Of a stretch of 34,772 nt of DNA, positions 16,379 to 23,238 are shown one piece after another. The stretch covers positions 1 through 34,772 of the forward strand of contig OMWJ01000017.1 in the NCBI GenBank assembly GCA_900314725.1, in the 5' to 3' direction. Position 1 is the stretch's first letter. Each line of letters opens with the position of its first letter. A program made the translations under genes and the position numbers. The stretch is from an uncultured Bacteroidales bacterium. GTDB taxonomy: Bacteria; Bacteroidota; Bacteroidia; Bacteroidales; P3. The notes below the pieces were generated by a model, which was given only the letters and a program-made list of their open reading frames with translations, made no database searches and was not told the origin of the DNA.

Positions 16379-17323
16379 TTAATTGTTTGACTGCAATACT
16401 TTTTTCAAAGCATCCACAATCTTTGACTCATAAATTTTTTTGGACTGAAGCACCATAGATTTTATTGCTTTTTCATTTGAAATACCATGACCAACAATAA
16501 CTACTCCATTAGCTCCTAAAAGAGGAAGTCCTCCATATATTTCATAGTTGAAACGTGCTATAAATTCATCAACTAATCCTCTTTTGACAATTGTTCTTGC
16601 AAAAGATTCTATGTTCTTCATCAGTAAATTCCCTACAAAACCATCACAGACTATTACATCAACATTGTCTTTAAACACCTCTGATGGTTCTGCATTACCT
16701 ACGAAATTATATGAACTTTCTTTCATTAACTGATGTGCTGCTTTGCTCTGAAGATTTCCTTTACCTTCCTCTTCACCAATATTCAACAAAGCTACTCTCG
16801 GGTTCTTTATTCCTAAGGCACATTCTGCATAGTAACTTCCCAAAAGTCCAAACTGGTCTAAAACTTCCGGTTTAGTATCTGTATCAACACCAACGTCAAG
16901 CAAAATAGTTACACCTTCTTTTGCTTTTGGAACAAGTGCTGCAAGGCAAGGTCGCAAAACATTCTCCATTAAACCGACACTATACATTGTACCAACAAGC
17001 ATCGCTCCAGAATTACCTGCTGATGCAAATGTATCTATCAAGCCTTTCTTTAAATAACCAAAACCTACTGCCAAAGATGACATAGGTTTTTCTTTAAAAG
17101 CTTTGATAGGAGAATCGTGCATGTCAATGACCTGAGGACAATCCACTATCTGCAGATTATCCATTGTAGCACCTTGTTCTTTGATTATTTGTTCAATTTC
17201 TGTCTGCTTACCAAAAAGTAGCAACACATCTTCAGATGCAAGTTCTTGTTTTGCCAATATTGCACCTTGAACAATTGCTTTTGGGGCGAAATCGCCACCC
17301 ATAGCATCTAACCCTATTCTCAT
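16379..17323 (-). CDS. plsX: Phosphate acyltransferase PlsX
   Basis: A peripheral membrane enzyme that converts acyl-ACP to acyl-phosphate for phospholipid synthesis. At 314 residues it is normal length. Recognisable parts: MRIGLDAMGGDFAPKAIVQG at the start, HDSPIKAFKEKPMSSLAVG, FASAGNSGAMLVG, LLDVGVDTDTKP, LLNIGEEEGKGN, DVIVCDGFVGNLLMK and LLGANGVVIVGHG. It lies 22 bases after rpmF and 11 before fabH. Confidence 0.95.
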   Translation of the reverse strand: MRIGLDAMGGDFAPKAIVQGAILAKQELASEDVLLLFGKQTEIEQIIKEQGATMDNLQIVDCPQVIDMHDSPIKAFKEKPMSSLAVGFGYLKKGLIDTFASAGNSGAMLVGTMYSVGLMENVLRPCLAALVPKAKEGVTILLDVGVDTDTKPEVLDQFGLLGSYYAECALGIKNPRVALLNIGEEEGKGNLQSKAAHQLMKESSYNFVGNAEPSEVFKDNVDVIVCDGFVGNLLMKNIESFARTIVKRGLVDEFIARFNYEIYGGLPLLGANGVVIVGHGISNEKAIKSMVLQSKKIYESKIVDALKKVLQSNN

Positions 17324-17345
17324 AATGATGATAAGGTTTTAGTTC

Positions 17346-17540
17346 TTACTTAGAAGTCTTATCTTGTGCAGGTTCTATTGCTAATTTTCCTCTGTAATAT
17401 CCGCACTCAGGACAAACTCTGTGAGATTCTATAACTGCTCCACAGTTTGAACATGTTGCTAATTGAACTCCCTCCACTCTATCGTGTGATCTTCTTTTTG
17501 CTGTTCTCGTTTGTGAGAATCTGTGTTTTGGATGTGGCAT
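17346..17540 (-). CDS. rpmF: 50S ribosomal protein L32
   Basis: A 64-residue ribosomal protein. The start MPHPKHRFSQTRTAKRRSHD fits the L32 N-terminus. Two Cys pairs, CSNCG and CPECG, form a zinc ribbon, so this is the zinc-binding form. HRVCPECGYYRGK is diagnostic. It lies between DUF177 and plsX in the classic order. Confidence 0.96.
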   Translation of the reverse strand: MPHPKHRFSQTRTAKRRSHDRVEGVQLATCSNCGAVIESHRVCPECGYYRGKLAIEPAQDKTSK

Positions 17541-17559
17541 TTTATTCTATGTTTTTATT

Positions 17560-18075
17560 TTATTTTAAATCCTTCAACTTTGCCCACCTTGGGTCAAAGT
17601 CGTCTTTCTCTTCTATTTTTTGGTCATTAATAACCTCTAAAATTTCTATCATTTTCCTATCACAATCCTCCTCACTTTCGTGCATTGGTGAGATAGGTAT
17701 TTCCAATCTCAATTCCTCGTATATGTATAAAAGCAAGTCTATATCATTCTCATTTTCGGGAATTATCCTTTCATTTATGTCAGGTTCTGAATAGTCTTCA
17801 CCGAACTTAACATACAACACTGACTCTTTTTTTATTGGAAACTCAACTTTGGACAAGCACCTCGAACATATTAAACTCATCGTCCCATCAAAAGAGAAAT
17901 ATATTTCAATAAGTCTCTCGTTCTTGACTATCCTCATGCTCAGCTCACAACTCAAATCCTCAGCATCCTTACAATCAAACTTTTCAAATAACTCCCTATT
18001 CAAGTGTAAATTATAAATGTTTTCCCCATCCCTTAATTTACTGATTTGAATAATATAATCCTTCTCCTCAAACAT
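17560..18075 (-). CDS. DUF177 (YceD-like) protein
   Basis: A 171-residue cytoplasmic protein of the YceD/DUF177 family. The family mark is the CSRCL Cys pair near the middle (MSLICSRCLSKVEFPI), followed by an acidic stretch (DINERIIPENENDIDL), LYIYEELRLEIPISP, and the C-terminal DPRWAKLKDL, which is the usual end. DUF177 proteins stand next to rpmF in many bacteria and in plants affect 23S rRNA processing; the role here is inferred. It is the first gene behind a consensus promoter. Confidence 0.9.
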   Translation of the reverse strand: MFEEKDYIIQISKLRDGENIYNLHLNRELFEKFDCKDAEDLSCELSMRIVKNERLIEIYFSFDGTMSLICSRCLSKVEFPIKKESVLYVKFGEDYSEPDINERIIPENENDIDLLLYIYEELRLEIPISPMHESEEDCDRKMIEILEVINDQKIEEKDDFDPRWAKLKDLK

Positions 18076-18100
18076 ATACTTCTATCTCAATTTGAGTTTG

Positions 18101-18131
18101 CAAAAGTACAACTTTTTTATTATCTGACAAA
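18101..18131 (-). promoter_or_regulatory. Consensus promoter for the DUF177-rpmF-plsX-fabH operon
   Basis: Read on the minus strand: TTTG (18131-18128), a 19-base spacer, then TACTTTTG (18108-18101). The -7 box lies 25 bases upstream of the DUF177 ATG at 18075. Both elements match the Bacteroidota consensus. Confidence 0.87.
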
Positions 18132-18196
18132 ATATATGGATTTTTTTTTCAAATATTTTGATTTAAACCTATTAAAACAAAAATCATAGAACAGTA

Positions 18197-18676
18197 TTAA
18201 GAGATTTTAATATCCTTGATTTTTTGTCTTAGAACAGGATGAATAAAGTCAGGTAAAACTTCTTTCAAAGGTAGAAGAACAAAATCTCTTTTATGTAAAA
18301 GAGGGTGAGGAACTACTAAATCTTTTGTTTCTATTACCTCTTCATTATAAAATAATATATCTATATCTATTGTTCTTGACTGATAACCTACTTCATTACT
18401 ACGTTTTCTCCCTAAAATAAATTCTATTTCATGAATTTTTCTTAATGCTTCTTCACAAGATAGCTTTGTAGAATAGCAAGCAACGGTATTTATAAAAAAA
18501 TTTTCTGAAGTAAAGCCCCATGGTTTAGTTTCTATAAAGGAAGATTTTTTCAGAATTTTGCCTATTGCTTGTTCCAATAACTGATATGCTTTTTCTATTG
18601 TTTGTTTTCTATCGCCAAGGTTAGAACCTAAAGACAAAACAAGCAAGTTATCTATTTCAACATCTGGGTTATTCAT
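18197..18676 (-). CDS. folK: 2-amino-4-hydroxy-6-hydroxymethyldihydropteridine pyrophosphokinase
   Basis: The folate-pathway enzyme HPPK, 159 residues. It is identified by LVLSLGSNLGDRKQTIEKA, SSFIETKPWGFTSENFFINTV, the Arg/Asp segment RTIDIDILFYNEE (Mg2+ binding) and VVPHPLLHKRDFVLLPL. It is last in the minus-strand envelope cluster, 8 bases after the second DUF5683-like gene. That position looks accidental for function but suggests co-transcription. Confidence 0.93.
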   Translation of the reverse strand: MNNPDVEIDNLLVLSLGSNLGDRKQTIEKAYQLLEQAIGKILKKSSFIETKPWGFTSENFFINTVACYSTKLSCEEALRKIHEIEFILGRKRSNEVGYQSRTIDIDILFYNEEVIETKDLVVPHPLLHKRDFVLLPLKEVLPDFIHPVLRQKIKDIKIS

Positions 18677-18684
18677 CGCTATGA

Positions 18685-19527
18685 TTAGAAGTTTAACAAT
18701 ATATCTTTTATTTTCGAATTAAAATCCTTTGTCTTTAAATAATTATACTTTTCCGCAAGATACACTGCTCTTTTTTGTTGGCCTGTATATGTTGCAGCAA
18801 ATATTCCTGCTCCTCCTATCCAAGCGGTAAGATAATCTTTATGCCATGCTTGATAAATGCCGAAAGTAAGAACCCCTGCATTGATGACAAATGCAATAAT
18901 TCCTTCAAACCAATAACCAGAATACATGTGTCCTAAACCAGGAACAAAAGAAAGATGTTTTGCTTTTTTCTTACTTTTTTGTTTAGGAAGATGAGTGTAA
19001 AGACTATCTAATAAATATTTATCCCTTTCGTTAAGATAAGATACTTTATTTTCATATTTCAACACCTTGTCATAGGCTCTAATATAATCTTTAGCTTCAT
19101 TTAAATTCAAAATTTCAACAAGCAGCAAGTCTTTTGATGGATCTTCTTGTAACTCTAAATCCATCGACAACATCGCTTGATGGGCTAAATCAAACTCATC
19201 AGAAAGGTAGTAACAAAGAAGTATTTGATAATACAATGAATCTTTTTCCTCCAAAGACATGTTATATATAGGTATCCTTTGTAAGGTATAGGCAGACTGT
19301 TTATAATCTTCTTTGATTTTGTAGATATGGGCTTTTCTTTTTAAAGCCTGCTTTTGAACAAAAGCATCTTGTGAATAATAGAAGACACGTTCATACTCAA
19401 AAAGAGCATTGTCAAAATCCTCTTTTGCTAAATATTCTTCTGCTAAGACAAACTGTTGGCTATAAGCCAAAGGTATTTCTAAGAGGAATATGAATACTAT
19501 AAAGAATACTAATGTTCTGTTTTTCAT
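18685..19527 (-). CDS. TPR/DUF5683-like membrane protein (paralogue 2)
   Basis: A 280-residue envelope protein of unknown function. It has a signal peptide MKNRTLVFFIVFIFLLEIPLAYSQ, TPR-like helices (LAEEYLAKEDFDNALFEYERV and AYTLQRIPIYN), then a C-terminal membrane domain SFVPGLGHMYSGYWFEGI, VLTFGIYQAW, GGAGIFAATYTGQQ. The VPGLG-x-Y-x-G segment is the DUF5683/TM2-like mark and is shared with the gene just upstream, so the two are tandem paralogues. The coding start overlaps the upstream gene's end by about 68 bases. An ATG four codons earlier (19539) is also open. Confidence 0.7.
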   Translation of the reverse strand: MKNRTLVFFIVFIFLLEIPLAYSQQFVLAEEYLAKEDFDNALFEYERVFYYSQDAFVQKQALKRKAHIYKIKEDYKQSAYTLQRIPIYNMSLEEKDSLYYQILLCYYLSDEFDLAHQAMLSMDLELQEDPSKDLLLVEILNLNEAKDYIRAYDKVLKYENKVSYLNERDKYLLDSLYTHLPKQKSKKKAKHLSFVPGLGHMYSGYWFEGIIAFVINAGVLTFGIYQAWHKDYLTAWIGGAGIFAATYTGQQKRAVYLAEKYNYLKTKDFNSKIKDILLNF

Positions 19528-20353
19528 TAAAAGTATCATAGTTTAGTTTTACACTTACATAAGACCCGTAAATATTTCCTATATAGAAAACACTTCCTAT
19601 CGTACCAAAAAGTATCGTTTTCCAATTTCCCAATCCATGTCTTATCCAATTTTCTGCTGTTATTAAAGCAAAAGAACCGACAGTTATAAAAGAACTTATT
19701 CCTTCTCCAAGATTACCTGCATATATCTTACCTAATCCGGGAACGATTGCAGAAAGGCAGGCAGACAATAAAGGTGATTTTCTTTTATAGCTCTTTACAG
19801 ATAAAAATATACTATCTAATTCTTTTTCTTTGCTTGATAAAATATAAGAAGAATAAGAAAAACTTTTTCTATACTTTTCATACGAATCAAAATCTCTCAG
19901 TAAAAGAGAATAGCCTGCTTGTTCAAAAGCATACAATTCAGAATGAGGCGAAAGCAAATCTTCATATTCTTTAAGGTTAGAGTAAGCTCGCTTATATTCT
20001 CCTTCATAAGCGATTGAAAGAGAAGAAAAGAAAACTGATGATGGCTTAAAGCCAGATTCATTCCCTACTCTATCAAACATATCTACAGCTTTATTCAGCG
20101 AACGATTAGAATAAAATACCCAGCCTCTTAAAAAGTTTATCGTGTCTAAAGATTGATGAGAATAGTCTTTATCTAAGAAATCTCTCTCTGCCCATGTCTT
20201 TGCATCTTCTTTCATATTATTACCTATGAGGTAACGAATAAACTCAAAATCTTTTTCTGCCGTATTCTGAGAATAAGAAAAACAAGGAAATAAAACAATA
20301 AGGACGCACAAACACACTAACACGCTTATCTTCTTTTCAACACGATAAAACAT
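19460..20353 (-). CDS. TPR/DUF5683-like membrane protein (paralogue 1)
   Basis: A 297-residue protein with the same layout as its downstream neighbour: a signal peptide (MFYRVEKKISVLVCLCVLIV up to FSYSQN), a helical repeat region with an acid-rich middle (about 30-190), and a C-terminal membrane domain with SAIVPGLGKIYAGNLGEGI, GSFALITAENWIRHG and GTIGSVFYIGNIYGS. The start at 20353 places the signal peptide at the N-terminus and leaves 31 bases after the yidD stop; the longer frame (20407) overlaps yidD and is less likely. The function is unknown; an envelope role alongside YidD is inferred from position. Confidence 0.7.
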   Translation of the reverse strand: MFYRVEKKISVLVCLCVLIVLFPCFSYSQNTAEKDFEFIRYLIGNNMKEDAKTWAERDFLDKDYSHQSLDTINFLRGWVFYSNRSLNKAVDMFDRVGNESGFKPSSVFFSSLSIAYEGEYKRAYSNLKEYEDLLSPHSELYAFEQAGYSLLLRDFDSYEKYRKSFSYSSYILSSKEKELDSIFLSVKSYKRKSPLLSACLSAIVPGLGKIYAGNLGEGISSFITVGSFALITAENWIRHGLGNWKTILFGTIGSVFYIGNIYGSYVSVKLNYDTFNEKQNISILYSIHIPLRNTFGL

Positions 20354-20384
20354 GTTTATTTGTTTGTCTTTATTCCTATTATAT

Positions 20385-20843
20385 TTATCTGTCTTTATCC
20401 GTATCACGTTTCGTTTTCTTTGTTGAGTAAATGAAGACGTCTTCTAAGTGTTTGCCCGTGTGTATATCAAAATAATCCAAACCTTTGCCTGCCAATGCTA
20501 CTCTATTACAACGCATAAGTCTATCTGTTGTGCATAAAACACCTTTAAATAATCCATATTGCTTTATTAGTTCTTTACTGTAGGCTGAGCATGATGGAGA
20601 ATAAGCACAAGTTCGGGACACAACAGGAGATAATCCTTTTTGATAAACAAACATTGCCGAAGAAAAAACGTGATAAACCAAATTCTTTGACTTAGTCTGT
20701 TTAAAACCATAAACAACTTCTCTATCTTTAAATTGATTGTTTGCATAAGAGTGCTGTCTAAGTAATTCTATATCTCCATTATCTTGAGCAAACAAAATCT
20801 CAAAAACACTAATAAGAGTTAAAAAAAAGAATATCCTTTTCAT
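20385..20843 (-). CDS. YidD-family protein with signal peptide
   Basis: A 152-residue protein. Residues 58-115 match the YidD core: FVYQKGLSPVVSRTCAYSPSCSAYSKEL (with Cys79 and Cys85), YGLFKGVLCTTDRLMRC (Cys112). Canonical YidD is about 70-90 residues, cytoplasmic and attached to the membrane by an amphipathic helix, and assists YidC. This one has a clear signal peptide (MKRIFFFLTLISVFEILFAQ), a roughly 37-residue linker before the core and a 35-residue basic tail. It should therefore be exported, which does not fit the known role. It sits one base after the LolA-like gene and before the two DUF5683-like genes. Confidence 0.82.
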   Translation of the reverse strand: MKRIFFFLTLISVFEILFAQDNGDIELLRQHSYANNQFKDREVVYGFKQTKSKNLVYHVFSSAMFVYQKGLSPVVSRTCAYSPSCSAYSKELIKQYGLFKGVLCTTDRLMRCNRVALAGKGLDYFDIHTGKHLEDVFIYSTKKTKRDTDKDR

Positions 20844-20844
20844 A

Positions 20845-21558
20845 CTACTCTATTTTTATTCCTTCTATTGTTTGAGCAGAGTCTGGAATCTGAAAATCAA
20901 AATACTTGCTTGTTGCTTGGCTATCATATTTTATATTAGAAAAAATCTGACGCCGTATTATGGTATCATTACCTGCTGTAACACTTATTTCTGTTATGTT
21001 TTGAGGAAAGAAAAAACGTGGAAAAGCTATATAATTTTGGTAATATATTTTTTTGTTTTCTACTCCCTCTTTATTGAAATAACCACAATATATAGGCTTA
21101 TCATCCTGATAAACCATTATTATCTTAGATATTTCTTTATGTTCTTGCTGAGGAAGAAAAGTCTTCACAATGCGAGTTGAATCTTTTTCTTGCTTATTTA
21201 GTATGAAACCTAATTGAGATAAACCTAAATCATATCTGTTGTTTGAAGAAAAGATTGCCAAGATTTCGTTCTTAGTACTTTGATTAGGCGAAACCGTTGT
21301 CCAAGCCGTGTTCTCACTTGGCAGATATGAAGAGACCTCCCCCAAAGAATTAGTTATTGTAAATATTTCTTGAGGAACAAGTATGTGAGTAACCAATCTT
21401 CCATTACTTTGATAGTATATTTCTTTCTTGATTGTCAGCACTTGCTTATTTACAAGTTGTTGAATTGTTACCTCTGCTTGTATTTTGTTTTGACAATAAG
21501 CAAATGAAAATACAAAAAGCACAAATGAAAAAAACAATATTTGTCTTTGTACTTTCAT
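20845..21558 (-). CDS. Exported LolA-like protein
   Basis: A 237-residue secreted protein with signal peptide ending in FSFAYCQ (a lipobox-like Cys is present but not in the standard position, so it may be soluble or lipidated). The mature part is beta-rich with repeated strands: IYYQSNGRLVTHILVPQEIFTITNSLGEVSSYLP, then WTTVSPNQSTKNEILAIFSS. This pattern resembles the open-barrel LolA/LolB fold. Later IYCGYFNKEG and NYIAFPRFFFPQNITEI fit a substrate-binding sheet. The fold is inferred; a role in lipoprotein transfer is not shown. It lies 39 bases after the TM2 gene. Confidence 0.5.
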   Translation of the reverse strand: MKVQRQILFFSFVLFVFSFAYCQNKIQAEVTIQQLVNKQVLTIKKEIYYQSNGRLVTHILVPQEIFTITNSLGEVSSYLPSENTAWTTVSPNQSTKNEILAIFSSNNRYDLGLSQLGFILNKQEKDSTRIVKTFLPQQEHKEISKIIMVYQDDKPIYCGYFNKEGVENKKIYYQNYIAFPRFFFPQNITEISVTAGNDTIIRRQIFSNIKYDSQATSKYFDFQIPDSAQTIEGIKIE

Positions 21559-21597
21559 TTGTGCTTTATTTTTGTTAAACTTCTGAATGTTGAAATT

Positions 21598-22035
21598 CTA
21601 CATCCACATAAAGTAGTTGCTATTGCCACAATATTTTCCAATATTGTTGCTAACACCATCAACAATCAAAACAATGAAGTCAATCAGTGGAACTACACCA
21701 AAGATGCCACAACAAGTAACACCATAGTACAACCACATTAGGTTTGAACTTCCTAAGTACATTCTATGAATGCCTATACCTCCAAGGAAAAAGTCCAAAA
21801 CTGCAGCAACAACCCAATTTTTGCCACCGCCACCTCTTAGCATTGACATCTCTGAATTAAGTCCCAGGTCTAAATTCAATGTATTCAATGAAGACATATC
21901 AAAGTTATTAAAACTTAATTCTACTGCTTGATTGAAAGCATTGTCAATAGCATTGTTGTCTAATTCGTATTTATCAGCAAAAGTCAAAGAAACCATGCCA
22001 AATAAAGCGAACATACAAACGAATAACTTTTTCAT
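21598..22035 (-). CDS. TM2 domain protein with signal peptide
   Basis: A 145-residue protein. It has a signal peptide (MKKLFVCMFALFGMVSLTFA), a short polar part with Asn/Leu-rich sequence (about 22-68), a GGGG linker and a TM2 domain: AAVLDFFLGGIGIHRMYLGS, then a second helix CGIFGVVPLIDFIVLIVDGV. The DFFLGGxGxHRxYLG pattern is diagnostic of TM2. Function is unknown. It heads the minus-strand envelope cluster; the next gene follows after 39 bases with no obvious terminator. Confidence 0.85.
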   Translation of the reverse strand: MKKLFVCMFALFGMVSLTFADKYELDNNAIDNAFNQAVELSFNNFDMSSLNTLNLDLGLNSEMSMLRGGGGKNWVVAAVLDFFLGGIGIHRMYLGSSNLMWLYYGVTCCGIFGVVPLIDFIVLIVDGVSNNIGKYCGNSNYFMWM

Positions 22036-22123
22036 AGTTGTATTGTTTAAGTTATGCAGGTTACTGAAACATAAAATAATAGCAACGAGAAGAACCTGCT
22101 TTACTCTCTTTACTAATTGTCTG

Positions 22124-22131
22124 CAAAGATA
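22124..22131 (-). promoter_or_regulatory. Promoter -7 box upstream of the TM2 gene
   Basis: TATCTTTG on the minus strand fits TAnnTTTG and lies 88 bases upstream of the start, so the leader would be about 80 bases. No matching TTTG is found at -33. This may drive the whole envelope cluster, since no later promoter was seen before 18197. Confidence 0.4.
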
Positions 22132-22138
22132 AAGAATT

Positions 22139-23059
22139 TTATTTAAGTGGCATATTTTTTCTTAATTTTATTTGTTTTCTCAACTTAGGCAAGTCTTTTA
22201 AAGTTATCAAAATAACAGACAATAAAACCAAGCCTATACCTACGAGTAATCTAAGAGTAAGACTTCCTTCAAAAACAAAAATACTTATGACAACAGCAGT
22301 AACAGGTTCTAATGCTCCCACAATAGCTGTGGGTGTAGAACCAATCTTAGGAATTGCAATATTAAGAAAGGTCATTGCTATAATAGTAGGCACAAGTCCC
22401 AAGAATAACAACCAACAAAGCGAACTTATAGTTTGAATTCTTATAATATTGTTTGCAGGATTAAACAAAGAAAACATAAAAACACATATAGCCGCAATCA
22501 GCATTATATAAAAAGTCATCTTGAATGGATTCATCTTTATTCTTGTCCTATTCACTATAACTATATAAACAGCATAGGTTAAAGAAGAAAGCAACACCAA
22601 TATGACTCCAATGGTGGATAGTTTTATTCCTCCTTCTCCCTGATATAAAAGAGCTATCCCTAATATGCTTAGAGCTATGGAAGCAATCACAACAAAAGAA
22701 GATTTCTCCTTAAAAAACACAGCCATAATAACTGCCACCATAACAGGATAAGAGAAAAGAATGGTAGAGGCTATACCCGAATCCATATAGTTAAAAGAAG
22801 AGTATAAAGTCAGAGCCGAAGCTGAGAATATAGCACCCAAGGAAGACAGAACTTTAAATTCAAGTTTTGTAATTTTAAAACTCTCCTTTTGTATTAAAAG
22901 AATAACAGCCAATATAGCGACAGCAAAAATAAAGCGGTAAAAAATAACACTTGCAGGATTAAAACCTTCTTTGTATAAGAACAACGCTCCTAATGGATTG
23001 GTTCCATAAGCAACGGCAGCTGTTATTCCTGCAAAATAGCCTTGTAGTTTTATATTCAT
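22139..23059 (-). CDS. EamA/DMT-superfamily transporter
   Basis: A 306-residue inner-membrane protein with about ten TM helices in two EamA repeats. The first repeat includes GITAAVAYGTNPLGALFLYKEG and ILFSYPVMVAVIMAVFFKEK; the second includes VLLSSLTYAVYIVIVNRTR and VGALEPVTAVVISIFVFEGSL. Those two acidic segments near the ends of each repeat (Y-P-x-x-V, E-P-x-x-A) are typical of DMT exporters of metabolites. The substrate cannot be told. The start MNIKLQGYFAG (23059) is preferred; an in-frame ATG 13 codons upstream (23098) is also open. Confidence 0.87.
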   Translation of the reverse strand: MNIKLQGYFAGITAAVAYGTNPLGALFLYKEGFNPASVIFYRFIFAVAILAVILLIQKESFKITKLEFKVLSSLGAIFSASALTLYSSFNYMDSGIASTILFSYPVMVAVIMAVFFKEKSSFVVIASIALSILGIALLYQGEGGIKLSTIGVILVLLSSLTYAVYIVIVNRTRIKMNPFKMTFYIMLIAAICVFMFSLFNPANNIIRIQTISSLCWLLFLGLVPTIIAMTFLNIAIPKIGSTPTAIVGALEPVTAVVISIFVFEGSLTLRLLVGIGLVLLSVILITLKDLPKLRKQIKLRKNMPLK

Positions 23060-23211
23060 AATATATTGTTCAACTGTTTTATTTGGGATTTTTGGCATAT
23101 AAACGAATAATTTTGAAATTTATTCTTTGAGCTTTGGCTTAAAAAACTTGTTTCTTTTATTATTTTTTCAACTTTTTTTGAATTAGTGCTTAGTATGAAC
23201 CAAAAAATTAG

Positions 23212-23219
23212 TATTTTTG
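23212..23219 (+). promoter_or_regulatory. Promoter -7 box for the 1396-residue cargo gene
   Basis: TATTTTTG fits TAnnTTTG and lies 19 bases before the ATG. A TTTG is present upstream at 23177-23180 but the spacer of 31 is too long for a standard -33. Confidence 0.45.
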
Positions 23220-23238
23220 TAATCTCTTATACAAATAT

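Noticed and set aside
22036-22116. The roughly 80-base leader of the TM2 gene as a riboswitch.
   Set aside because: No known riboswitch core or strong stem was seen; length alone is not evidence.
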